The notes: generated from the letters alone by a model not told the origin. Numbered from the stretch's first letter, positions 1-7,163 are shown. The stretch: 18,050 nucleotides of DNA from RUG563 sp964549135 (GCA_964549135.1 CAZJUJ010000058.1:1-18050), one strand, 5' to 3'. Numbers and translations: made by a program.

Positions 1-14
1 GTTTTCGGGAGGGT

Positions 15-51
15 GCGGGAGGGGACTTTTGACTCAAAAGTCTCCTCCCGC
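15..51. repeat. 37-nt palindrome, core CTTTTGACTCAAAAG
   Basis: Bases 15-32 pair with 34-51 around a central C at 33, giving 18 pairs with a single G:T wobble (23/43). The arms begin GCGGGAGG and end CCTCCCGC. It lies 2 nt beyond the stop codon of the LysM gene, where a terminator would sit, but no T-run follows on either strand, so it is not a standard intrinsic terminator. The same core with different but still self-complementary arms recurs at 18003-18041. It could be a dispersed repeat, an mRNA 3'-end stabiliser or a protein-binding site; the sequence does not decide. Confidence 0.85.
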
Positions 52-53
52 AA

Positions 54-794
54 TTATCGTCCCGTTCCCCCATCCTCCCGTGGGAGGAGCAGGATCTGGC
101 CCAGCACCAGCGTTTCGGGGCGGGGCAGATCGTTAACAGCCAGCAATTGATCGCGGGAGAGGCCGAAGCGGCGGGCGATACGGATCAGGCTATCGCCCTT
201 CTGCACGATATACGCGCCATAGCCAGCCCGGGCCGCAGTACCCGCCACGCGGATCAGCTGCCCGGGATAGATGCGCGCATCCTTGGATAGCTGATTGCCG
301 GCGGCCAGCGCCTCGGCTGAAAGCGCAAATTCCGCAGCCAGGAAGGCGATGGTATCCCCGTGCTGGGCGGCCACGCATCCCTCCAGCAGGCTTTCGGCTG
401 GAACGGGCGCGCTGCCGCAGCTGCGCGCAGGAATGCGCAGAATCTGCCCCCTGATCACCCGCCCCGCCGCCGGGAACACATTCATGGCCTCCAGCTCGGA
501 TAGCGATACCCCGAAATGCGCGGCGATGTAGGCGGCATCCGTTCCATTGGGCGCGGCAAAAAGCCCGGTGCATGCGCCGTCCGCCGCCCCGCCGGGCAAT
601 TTCAGCATGCCGCCCGGGCGCAGCCTGCCCGCCAGCCAGCCATTCATTTTGCCGATTTCTTCTGCACTTATGCCATACTTTGCGGCTATGCTTTCCATCG
701 TATCCCCCGGCTGCACCGCATAATAGCATTCCGCCCCGGCAGAAACGGAAAACGCCAGCCAGAAGCCCAGCAGGATCCCCAACACCCTCTTCAA
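54..794 (-). CDS. Secreted protein with four LysM-like modules
   Basis: This is probably an exported peptidoglycan-binding protein. With the start used here it has 246 residues: a short basic N-terminus (MKR), a hydrophobic segment to about residue 17 and a signal-peptidase-like SVSAGA site. Four LysM-like modules follow at about 24-67, 76-121, 139-183 and 193-239. The first and last are canonical (QPGDTMESIAAKYGIS and QKGDSLIRIARRFGLS); the middle two have lost the usual YxVxxGDT opening and are degenerate. No catalytic domain is present, so a binding or scaffold role is inferred. An in-frame ATG lies at 815, but no Shine-Dalgarno precedes it; GGGAGG inside that extension lies 9 nt before TTG at 792-794, which also gives a cleaner signal peptide, so TTG is preferred. 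The gene is divergent from the YetF gene. It could instead be a spore-coat LysM protein. Confidence 0.85.
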   Translation of the reverse strand: MKRVLGILLGFWLAFSVSAGAECYYAVQPGDTMESIAAKYGISAEEIGKMNGWLAGRLRPGGMLKLPGGAADGACTGLFAAPNGTDAAYIAAHFGVSLSELEAMNVFPAAGRVIRGQILRIPARSCGSAPVPAESLLEGCVAAQHGDTIAFLAAEFALSAEALAAGNQLSKDARIYPGQLIRVAGTAARAGYGAYIVQKGDSLIRIARRFGLSRDQLLAVNDLPRPETLVLGQILLLPREDGGTGR

Positions 795-895
795 TGGAAA
801 ATTCCTCCCTTTCATGCGAATTGCTCTACTTTATGCGGCAAAATCGCATGCCGTGCCAGTCCACGGGCATAATAGACGGGAGGTGAAAAACAGCC

Positions 896-1621
896 ATGCT
901 GACCGTCTTTATCCGCACTATCCTTCTCTATGGCGTTTCGGTGCTGGCCGTCCGGCTCATGGGCAAGCGCCAGGTCGGGCAGTTGCAGCCCTACGAATTT
1001 GTGCTGGCGCTGATGATTGCCGAATTGGCCGCCGCACCCATGGAGGATATCGGCACGCCCCTGCTTTACGGCATCGTGCCCATTCTGGGCATGATGATCC
1101 TGCATGGGCTGGCCGCGCTGCTCAGCGCCAAATTCACCCCCGTGCGTCTGCTTCTGTCCGGCGGGCCCAGCGTGATCATCCGCCGGGGCGCCATTCAGTA
1201 TCAGGAAATGCAGCGGCTCTGCTATACCACTTCTGATCTTCTGGAGGAATTAAGGGCCCAGGGCTATCTGAATATCGCCGATGTCTATACCGCCATTCTG
1301 GAAACCAATGGCAAGCTCAGCGTATTCCCCCGGGGCCAGAAGCGCCCCGCCACCCCGGAGGATCTGCGCCTCGCCCCGGCAGATGAGGGCATCCCCGTGA
1401 CGCTGGTACTGGATGGAAAAATCCAGGGCGAGCATCTGAAGAAATGCGGGCTCCAGGAAGGCTGGCTGAAAAAGCAGCTGCTGAAGGCGGGCATCAGCGA
1501 TGCCAGGGCCCTGCTGCTGGCCAGCCTGGATAGCCAGGGCCGGCTCTTTATTCAGGAAAAAAGCGAGGGCCGCCCGCCCCGGCAATGGCAGGCCCTGGAT
1601 GCAAAGGCGGTGAAATGGTAA
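896..1621 (+). CDS. YetF/DUF421-family membrane protein
   Basis: A 241-residue protein matching the DUF421/YetF family. About three transmembrane helices (roughly 3-20, 33-48 and 55-78) are followed by a soluble domain. Family-typical sequence is visible: LMGKRQVGQLQPYEFV (21-36), GGPSVIIRRGAI (89-100), ETNGKLSVFP (136-145) and LVLDGKI (170-176). Length is normal for the family (about 230 residues in Bacillus). The biochemical role of the family is poorly defined. GGGAGGTG lies 10-12 nt before the ATG, slightly long but the only good site. The stop is one base from the next ATG, so the two genes are almost certainly co-transcribed and probably translationally coupled; I recall DUF421 next to DUF4363 as a recurring Clostridia pair. 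No convincing -35 is visible upstream, only a -10-like CATAAT at 868-873. Confidence 0.9.
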   Translation: MLTVFIRTILLYGVSVLAVRLMGKRQVGQLQPYEFVLALMIAELAAAPMEDIGTPLLYGIVPILGMMILHGLAALLSAKFTPVRLLLSGGPSVIIRRGAIQYQEMQRLCYTTSDLLEELRAQGYLNIADVYTAILETNGKLSVFPRGQKRPATPEDLRLAPADEGIPVTLVLDGKIQGEHLKKCGLQEGWLKKQLLKAGISDARALLLASLDSQGRLFIQEKSEGRPPRQWQALDAKAVKW

Positions 1622-1622
1622 T

Positions 1623-2006
1623 ATGCGCTCCATCGCCGTTACGGTGCTTCTTTCCTGTGCGCTGGCCCTGGGCCTGGGGATTTTCTGCAGCCTGTATACC
1701 CGAAATCTGAATGCGCATTATCATCAGGAGATCGAGGGCGTCATCCTTTCCATCCAGGAAAAGGATTGGGAAGCGGCGCTTAGAAAAAACAAAGCGCTGG
1801 AAGCGGACTGGGAAGCGCAGGCCCGGGTGCTTTCCCTGCTTTCGGATCATGCGCTGATTGATTCCGTCAGCCTTGGCCTGACCCAGCTGCGGGTTTCCCT
1901 GGAGGAAAGAGAGGCATACCATGCCCTTCTGTATGCCGCAGAGCTTCAGGAGGCGCTGAACCTGATTGATTCCCGGGATGCTTTTGTGTTGAAAAATATT
2001 CTGTAA
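1623..2006 (+). CDS. DUF4363-like membrane-anchored protein
   Basis: A 127-residue protein with one N-terminal hydrophobic segment (about 3-22), which may be an uncleaved anchor or a signal peptide, followed by a mostly helical, charged region to the C-terminus. Size, topology and position directly after a DUF421 gene fit the DUF4363 family; the assignment rests on recall, and no catalytic motif is seen. The ATG starts one base after the upstream TAA. Its own ribosome binding site is weak (AAGGCGGTG), so coupling to the upstream gene is likely. Its last codons overlap the -35 region of the pgsA promoter. The molecular function is unknown. Confidence 0.75.
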   Translation: MRSIAVTVLLSCALALGLGIFCSLYTRNLNAHYHQEIEGVILSIQEKDWEAALRKNKALEADWEAQARVLSLLSDHALIDSVSLGLTQLRVSLEEREAYHALLYAAELQEALNLIDSRDAFVLKNIL

Positions 2007-2017
2007 AATGCTATAAT
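1989..2017 (+). promoter_or_regulatory. Sigma-A type promoter of pgsA
   Basis: TTGAAA (1989-1994), a 17-nt spacer, and TATAAT (2012-2017). The predicted transcript starts near 2024, leaving a short leader before pgsA. The -35 lies inside the last codons of the DUF4363 gene, so pgsA can be expressed independently of the two upstream genes. Confidence 0.8.
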
Positions 2018-2049
2018 GATCATGATTCATTCACAGGAGATGCATGCCC

Positions 2050-2619
2050 ATGAAACTGGAAAAGGAAAACATCTGGAATGTCCCCAATGCGCTGACGATG
2101 CTGCGCATGGCGCTGATTCCCGTTTACTGGATCATTTTTTCCCAGGGAAAGCTGTATATCGCCCTGGCTGTTTTTATTCTGGCCAGCCTCACCGATCTAT
2201 TGGATGGCTATATCGCCCGAAAGCATCATCTGATCACCAGCTTCGGCAAGCTGATGGATCCCCTGGCTGATAAGCTGATGGTCGTCAGCGTAATGCTCAG
2301 CCTGGCCCTCAAGGACATCGTGCCCTGGCCCGCGCTGATCATCCTCTTTGCCAAGGAAGCACTGATGGTGGTTGGCGGCGCGCTGCTGCTGGATAAGGGC
2401 GTGGTGGTCTATTCCAAGCATATCGGGAAAATCGCCCAGACGCTGGTGGTTTCTTCCCTGATTCTCAGCTTCTTTCATGATTTCTTCACCCGGATTCATT
2501 TTCCCCTGCATCTGATTCTCATCTGGTGCGCCGTGGCGCTGACCCTCTGCGCCCTGGTGTTCTACGCCAATGATTCCCTGAAATCCTATCGCAGCGCCAG
2601 GAATAACCAGCAGAAATAA
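2050..2619 (+). CDS. pgsA: CDP-diacylglycerol--glycerol-3-phosphate 3-phosphatidyltransferase
   Basis: Membrane enzyme that joins CDP-diacylglycerol and glycerol-3-phosphate to give phosphatidylglycerol phosphate, the precursor of phosphatidylglycerol and cardiolipin. The full CDP-alcohol phosphotransferase signature D-G-x2-A-R-x8-G-x3-D-x3-D is present as D52, G53, A56, R57, G66, D70 and D74. The N-terminus NIWNVPNALTMLRM and several hydrophobic helices are typical, and 189 residues is the usual length. An in-frame ATG at 2044 lies only 4 nt after AGGAG (2035-2039); ATG 2050 has better spacing and gives the usual family N-terminus, so it is preferred. Its own promoter lies just upstream and a strong terminator just downstream. 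Another CDP-alcohol transferase is possible, but the overall pattern favours PgsA. Confidence 0.93.
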   Translation: MKLEKENIWNVPNALTMLRMALIPVYWIIFSQGKLYIALAVFILASLTDLLDGYIARKHHLITSFGKLMDPLADKLMVVSVMLSLALKDIVPWPALIILFAKEALMVVGGALLLDKGVVVYSKHIGKIAQTLVVSSLILSFFHDFFTRIHFPLHLILIWCAVALTLCALVFYANDSLKSYRSARNNQQK

Positions 2620-2632
2620 AGAAATAAAGAAT

Positions 2633-2670
2633 CGCCGCCGGGAAGCGCAAACTCCCCGGCGGTGTTTTTC
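2633..2670 (+). terminator. Intrinsic terminator after pgsA, possibly bidirectional
   Basis: CGCCGCCGGG (2633-2642) pairs with CCCGGCGGTG (2655-2664), ten pairs with one wobble and a 12-nt loop, followed by TTTTT (2665-2669). On the minus strand the hairpin is followed by a T-rich stretch, so it may also end the convergent deacetylase transcript, whose stop is at 2680. Confidence 0.9.
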
Positions 2671-2679
2671 TATTCCTTT

Positions 2680-4467
2680 TTATTTTTCGGTATCGATATT
2701 TTCGGGATCCAGGAAAGCATAGACCGTGCCCGGCTGTGCCCCATCCTTATGGAAGGAGAGCAATTCGGATACCGTCACCAGCTGATACCCCTTTTCCACC
2801 AATTCCGGCACTGCCCGCTCAATCGCGCTGGCGGTGGAGGAATACAGATCATGGCAGAGGATAATCGTCCCGTTTTTCGCGCCCTTCATGATGGCGCTGT
2901 AGGTCTTGCTGCTGCTGCGGGTTTCCCAATCCAGGGTATCCACCTGCCAATGGGCAATCACCAGATTCAATTCCTTGCAAAGATTGCGGATCGATTTATT
3001 GGTGGAGCCATAGGGCGGGCGCAGCACCCGGATTTCATAGCCCCCCGTCAGCTCCCGGACGGCATCGCTGGTGCGCGTCAATTGGGAGCGGACGCTGCTC
3101 GTGGAAATTTCCGTCAGCCGCTTGTGGCTCCAGGTATGGGAGGCAATCTCATTGCCCTCCGCAATGGCGCGCTTGATAATATCCCCATAGGTTTCCACCC
3201 GATTGCCCACAATGCAGAAGGTGGCCCGGCCATTATACTGGGCCAGCACATCCAGAATGCGGGTGGTTTCCTCGCTGGGGCCATCGTCAAAGGTCAGGGC
3301 GATCATGGGCTTGCTGGGATCGATCACCCGGATATACTGGCTGATTTTTTCCGATTCCAGCGCCATGCTCTCCGCTGCCTGGGTATAGGGCAGATGCAAT
3401 TTCCTGGTGCCCAGCGCGGCGGGCAGGAAAAGCCCGGCGGGCAGATAGACATCCACGCCCTCCCCGGTCAGCGCCGCCTGGGCAAGCCAGCCCGCATCCG
3501 GCTTTCCGGTATAGCCATCCGTGGCCTGGCGCATCAGCGCCGTCGCCTGGCTTTCCAGGCTGAAAAGCGGGCGGGCAGTATCGGCAAAGAGCTGGCTTCC
3601 GGTATAGAGGCCGCCCGTTTCGCCATCCAGATTCAGGCACATAATCCGCTGCACCGTCATCTTCTCCACCGTGTATTCCGCCAGCAGCACCACGCTGCCA
3701 TACCGCGCATCCAATTTTTCCGCCCGATAGACCACCTCCAGGCTGCCCGCCTTGCCCGCATGATTCCGGGCGCAGTCCGCTTCAAAGAGGGCAATGCTCT
3801 CCTGCACCCAGGCATTCAGCCGGGCGTCCGCCAGGGGCATATCCAGATCGGGATACGAAATGCTGTAGGTAAAATCGCCCTCGCTGCGGCTCAGGGTCAT
3901 GGGGCTGCCCAATTCCCGGGGCGCATCCGCAAAATCCGCCGCGGACAGGGCCCCGGAATCATCGGCGGAAAGGCCCAGGGCATATTCCCCGTCCATGCGG
4001 GTGATCTTCTCCTTTTCGATATAGGCGAAGTATTTCCCCGTGCGCACGCGATACCACGCGCCGCTTTCCGCCACCAGTTCAAAGGCCACGCCGCTCATCA
4101 TTTTTTCGATAATCGGCTCGTTTTCCCCTGGCCCCTCCCGAAGATTGATGATCGTGCCGTCATCGGCCGTTTTGCCCCAGCCCAGATGGGGATAATTGGC
4201 CGCAATCGTCAAATATTGGGCCATCATATAGCCGGTCTTATTGCCCTTCTGCACCTTGCACCAGGTGCCGTCATTTTCCAGAATCTCCACCTCGGTTCCG
4301 GCTTTATAGGTCTGGATCACCTTGCCGGATGGAGAGGGCTCCCTGCGCATATGCAGGCTGCCGCCGGTTACCGTGCCGGTATAGGCCACTTCCTCTTTGG
4401 CCCCAGCCGTCTGCACGGCGGCCAGCAGCAGCACCGCCGCCGCCAGCAGCGCCATCCATTTTTTCAT
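2680..4467 (-). CDS. Secreted polysaccharide deacetylase with SH3b repeats
   Basis: A 595-residue exported enzyme, probably removing acetyl groups from peptidoglycan amino sugars or another wall glycan. A signal peptide (1-23, ending AGA) is followed by two SH3b-like modules (about 28-88 and 100-157), which probably bind the wall. A middle region (about 188-370) resembles the DUF3298-type domain of PdaC/RsiV-like proteins; this is tentative. The NodB domain is about 386-572. Its catalytic motifs are complete: TFDDGPS (392-398, metal and base Asp394/395), SHTWSH (443-448, metal ligands His444 and His448), RPPYGS (483-488), VDTLDW (509-514) and LCHD (537-540, His539). AAAGGGGG lies about 7 nt before the ATG. 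The transcript probably starts near 4957, giving a leader of about 490 nt made of 15-bp repeats. The exact substrate (GlcNAc or MurNAc) cannot be read from the sequence. Confidence 0.93.
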   Translation of the reverse strand: MKKWMALLAAAVLLLAAVQTAGAKEEVAYTGTVTGGSLHMRREPSPSGKVIQTYKAGTEVEILENDGTWCKVQKGNKTGYMMAQYLTIAANYPHLGWGKTADDGTIINLREGPGENEPIIEKMMSGVAFELVAESGAWYRVRTGKYFAYIEKEKITRMDGEYALGLSADDSGALSAADFADAPRELGSPMTLSRSEGDFTYSISYPDLDMPLADARLNAWVQESIALFEADCARNHAGKAGSLEVVYRAEKLDARYGSVVLLAEYTVEKMTVQRIMCLNLDGETGGLYTGSQLFADTARPLFSLESQATALMRQATDGYTGKPDAGWLAQAALTGEGVDVYLPAGLFLPAALGTRKLHLPYTQAAESMALESEKISQYIRVIDPSKPMIALTFDDGPSEETTRILDVLAQYNGRATFCIVGNRVETYGDIIKRAIAEGNEIASHTWSHKRLTEISTSSVRSQLTRTSDAVRELTGGYEIRVLRPPYGSTNKSIRNLCKELNLVIAHWQVDTLDWETRSSSKTYSAIMKGAKNGTIILCHDLYSSTASAIERAVPELVEKGYQLVTVSELLSFHKDGAQPGTVYAFLDPENIDTEK

Positions 4468-4485
4468 CCGTGTTCCCCCTTTAAG

Positions 4486-4960
4486 GAATGCTGCCTGAAA
4501 ACATGATGCCTGTGAGCATGCTGTCTGTGGCCATGGTGCCCGTGGACAAGCCGCCTGAATTCATGCTGCCTGTATGCGTGCCGCCTATAGACATGCCACC
4601 CAAGCGCATGCTGCCTAAAAATGAGCTGCCTTGTAGGCACGCTACCAGTAGACATGTCCCCTGAATTCATGCTGCCCAAAGGCGTGCTCCTAAAGGTGTG
4701 TGCTGCCTGTACGCGTGCTGCCCGATGACATGCAACTCAAAGTCATACTTCCTGTGAGCATGCTGCCCGTGATATGCCTGTAGACATGCCACCAGTAGAC
4801 ACGCCACCTGAATTCATGCCGCCTGTATGCGTGCTACCCGATGACATGCAACTCAAAGCCATACTTCCTGTGAGCATGCTACCCAAGCGCATGCTGCCTA
4901 AAAATGAGCTGCCTGTGAGCGTACTACCTGTGGACATGCTGCCCAAAGGCGTGCCACCTG
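4486..4960. repeat. 15-bp tandem array, about 32 degenerate units
   Basis: The plus-strand unit is close to (A/G)CATGCTGCCTGTGA; a few units are 11, 14, 16 or 17 nt. Higher-order duplications are visible: a 56-nt block at 4713 recurs at 4829 with three differences, and a 34-nt block at 4598 recurs exactly at 4881. Fifteen bases equals five codons, so long pentapeptide-like frames exist on both strands (MSTGS-like on minus, MLPVx-like on plus), but odd-length units break the frame and no unit has a convincing start site. It fills the space between the deacetylase promoter (-10 at 4964-4969) and that gene's ribosome binding site, so it is probably transcribed as leader RNA. Confidence 0.9.
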
Positions 4961-4963
4961 TTC

Positions 4964-4993
4964 AGTATACAATGTCCCGCCGCTATCCTGCAA
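4964..4993 (-). promoter_or_regulatory. Probable promoter of the deacetylase gene
   Basis: On the minus strand TTGCAG (4993-4988), an 18-nt spacer and TATACT (4969-4964). It is the best match in the gap upstream of the deacetylase and lies immediately outside the 15-bp array. A closer promoter inside the repeats cannot be excluded. Confidence 0.55.
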
Positions 4994-5079
4994 GCATTTT
5001 TCAACATTTTACATGATTTTTCTCCTTTTTTCCGCTCACATCCCCCTCGGCACGCCGCAAATCCTCCCGTCCCTCCCCA

Positions 5080-5560
5080 AACCACCAACGTAAATGAACC
5101 CTTTTCTCCATCCGCCTACGCGAAGGAATCTCCTTCTCCAATCACCTATGCGGACGCCCCTTCCCCGCTCACCAACGCGAATAAAGCATCCTCCTCACTT
5201 ACCAACGTGAACAAACCCCACTTTCCTTCCGCCCACTCAGGCAATCCCACTTTCCCAATCACTCACGCGAACGAGCGTCCTTCTCCATCCATCTACGCGA
5301 ACAAACCGACTTTCCCATTCGCCCACGCGAACAATCCCCCTTCCCCAACCACCCACGCAAATAAAGCATCCTCCTTACCTGCCAATGTGAACAACCCCCA
5401 TTCCCATTCCCACATTCTCCGCCCGCCCACGCGAGCGCCTCCGCTTCCCCATTCACCCGCACGAATGAACCCCATTTTCCACCCACGCAGATGAACCCTC
5501 TTTCCAATCCATCTACGCAAGCGAGCCTCCTTTCCCTTCCGCCTTCACGAACAAACATCA
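5080..5560. repeat. 30-bp tandem array, about 16 units
   Basis: The anchor ACGCGAAC (variants ACGTGAAC, ACGCAAAT, ATGCGGAC) recurs at 5088, 5118, 5148, 5175, 5205, 5235, 5265, 5295, 5325, 5355, 5385, 5429, 5461, 5485, 5515 and 5547, mostly exactly 30 bp apart. The rest of each unit is a pyrimidine-rich stretch such as CCCCTTTCCCATCCGCCC. The plus strand is strongly G-poor: bases 5341-5400 hold 5 G and 26 C. There are no unique spacers, so it is not CRISPR. Frames of ten-residue repeats (HANxPxFP-like) occur by virtue of the period, without a ribosome binding site. Confidence 0.9.
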
Positions 5561-5639
5561 CCGCAATCCGCCACCCGTTCCATACCGCCCGCCTACAGCC
5601 GCGCCAACACTGCCCGCTCAATCTGTCTACCGCCCCGCG

Positions 5640-6730
5640 CCACCCGCTCAATCCGTCACGCAACCCAGTCCGTCACCCTTTCCACACCACCTGCTACACG
5701 CTGCCCACCTACATACGCGTCCCTACTCTGCGCGTCCAAATCCACCATTCAACCCAGTCCGTCACCTCTTCCACGCCACTCACTACTCGCTGCCCACCTA
5801 CAGCCGCCCCCCACTCTCCTCGTCCAAATCCACCATTCAACCCAATCCGTCACCCATTCCACGCCACTCACCACTCACTGTCCCCATACAGCCGCGCCCC
5901 TATTCTGCTCGTCCAAATCCACCATTCAACCCAATTCGTCACCCATTCCGTGCTGCCCCACGCCGCCGCCCTACAGCCGCGTACCACTCCGCTCGTCCAA
6001 ATCTGTCACGCACCCAGTTCGTCAGCCTTTCCAAGCCACACATCACTCACCAACCGCCTATAGCCGCGCAACACTCCGCTCGTCCAAATCTGCCACGCAA
6101 CCCAGTTCGTCAGCCTTTCCAAGCCACACATCACTCACCAACCGCCTATAGCCGCGCAACACTCCGCTCGTCCAGATACACCACGCAACACATTCCGTCA
6201 CTCATTCCTCGCCACACACTACTCGCTACCCGCCTACAGCCACACCCACACTCTCCTCGTCCAAATCCACCATTCAACCCAATCCGTCACCCTTTCCACA
6301 CATCCACCACTCGCCAACCTACTACAACTGCGCACCACTCCGCTCGTCCAAATCTGCCACGCACCCAGTTCGTCAGCCTTTCCAAGCCACACACCACTCG
6401 CCAACCCCTATAGCCGCACTCTCTTCACTCTACGCGTCCAAATCTACCACGCAGCCCAATCCGTCACCCAATCCAAACCGCACACCCCCACATCAACCAC
6501 CTACACGCCCGTCCTGCACTTTCAGCTCATATCCGTCACTCATCTCAGTTCGTCACCTTTTCCACACATCCACCCCTCTCCGTCCCCCTACAACCGCGCA
6601 CCGCTCCGCTCGTCCACATACACCACGCAACCCAATCCGTCCCCTGGCACAAATCGTTATTCAACTCACGCTGCCCCCCTACAGCCGCGCCCCTATTCTG
6701 CTCGTCCAAATTCACACAAACCACACGCCA
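5640..6730. repeat. About 88-bp tandem array, about 12 units
   Basis: The anchor CTCGTCCAAATC recurs at about 5733, 5821, 5910, 5994, 6081, 6169, 6258, 6345, 6435, 6611 and 6703, mostly 84-92 bp apart; the interval 6435-6611 holds a diverged or rearranged copy. Other conserved pieces are CAACCCAATCCGTCACCC, CCTTTCCAAGCCACACA and CGCCTACAGCCGCGC. Two neighbours, from 6013 and from 6101, are identical for about 74 nt, which indicates recent duplication. The unit length is not a multiple of three and unit lengths vary, so a repeat protein is not encoded. The plus strand remains G-poor. Confidence 0.88.
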
Positions 6731-6769
6731 CACGCTCAAATCCGTCATCTGACGAAAACAAGCACCGAA

Positions 6770-7100
6770 CCCCATACGCAAAATCTCCGTTTGGCACGAG
6801 CAATCGCCGCCCTGCCCTTTCTTCCTGCCTTGGACAAATTTCCCTCACTCGCGCAGCACGCGTCCAATCACCGTCCCGGCACTTAATTGTCCCCACCGCA
6901 CGCAAAAATTCACTATTTGGCGCAGCCAACTGCCGTCCTTCCCTCCTACCACGCCCGAAGCCGCGAACAGCCACGCACAAGCATCGAAGCGATGTGTCCA
7001 CCTAAACGCCCGTTTCTACACGAACAGGTTCTCCCATCCGCACGCCCAATTCCCAGTTTTCTCGAACAAGCCACCGGCGATTCCCTTCTCGGCTCCAGAT
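6770..7100. repeat. Diverged repeats with loose 120-140 bp spacing; no gene seen
   Basis: ACGCAAAATCTCCGTTTGGC (near 6777) resembles ACGCAAAAATTCACTATTTG (near 6900), each followed by a related stretch ending CGCC or GCCG plus pyrimidine-rich sequence. A weaker third match begins near 7040 (ACGCCCAATTCCCAGTTTTC). Copies are much more diverged than in the 88-bp array. Open frames here have no ribosome binding site and no recognisable domain. This closes the gene-free tract before the nagB terminator. Confidence 0.45.
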
Positions 7101-7125
7101 CGCGCGCCGTGCCCTTTCAGGCACA

Positions 7126-7163
7126 GAAAAAGGCCCCCGCTGCTTTTCAGGCAGCGGCGGGCC
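7126..7163 (-). terminator. Intrinsic terminator of nagB
   Basis: On the minus strand GGCCC-G-CCGCTGC (7163-7151) pairs with GCAGCGG-GGGCC (7143-7132), 12 pairs with one bulged base and a 7-nt loop, followed by TTTTT (7131-7127). It lies 43 nt beyond the nagB stop. Confidence 0.88.

Noticed and set aside
868..873. CATAAT as the -10 of the YetF operon promoter
   Set aside because: No acceptable -35 lies 16-18 nt upstream.
2662..4506. A 614-residue plus-strand protein
   Set aside because: It is antisense to the deacetylase, which has complete catalytic motifs; the antisense frame has no start signal and an implausible Ile/Gly/His-rich composition.
4743..4946. Pentapeptide-repeat protein (MSTGS-like) on the minus strand
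   Set aside because: Not listed as a gene: only weak TTG/ATG starts without a Shine-Dalgarno, and neighbouring units break the frame. Kept as a possibility in the findings.
5080..5560. CRISPR array
   Set aside because: The 30-bp period has no unique spacers, the whole unit is repeated with drift, and no cas gene is in the window.
5207..6063. Repeat proteins in open frames over the 30-bp and 88-bp arrays, either strand
   Set aside because: Frames stay open because of the repeats and base bias; no ribosome binding sites, no export signal, and the 88-bp unit is not a multiple of three.
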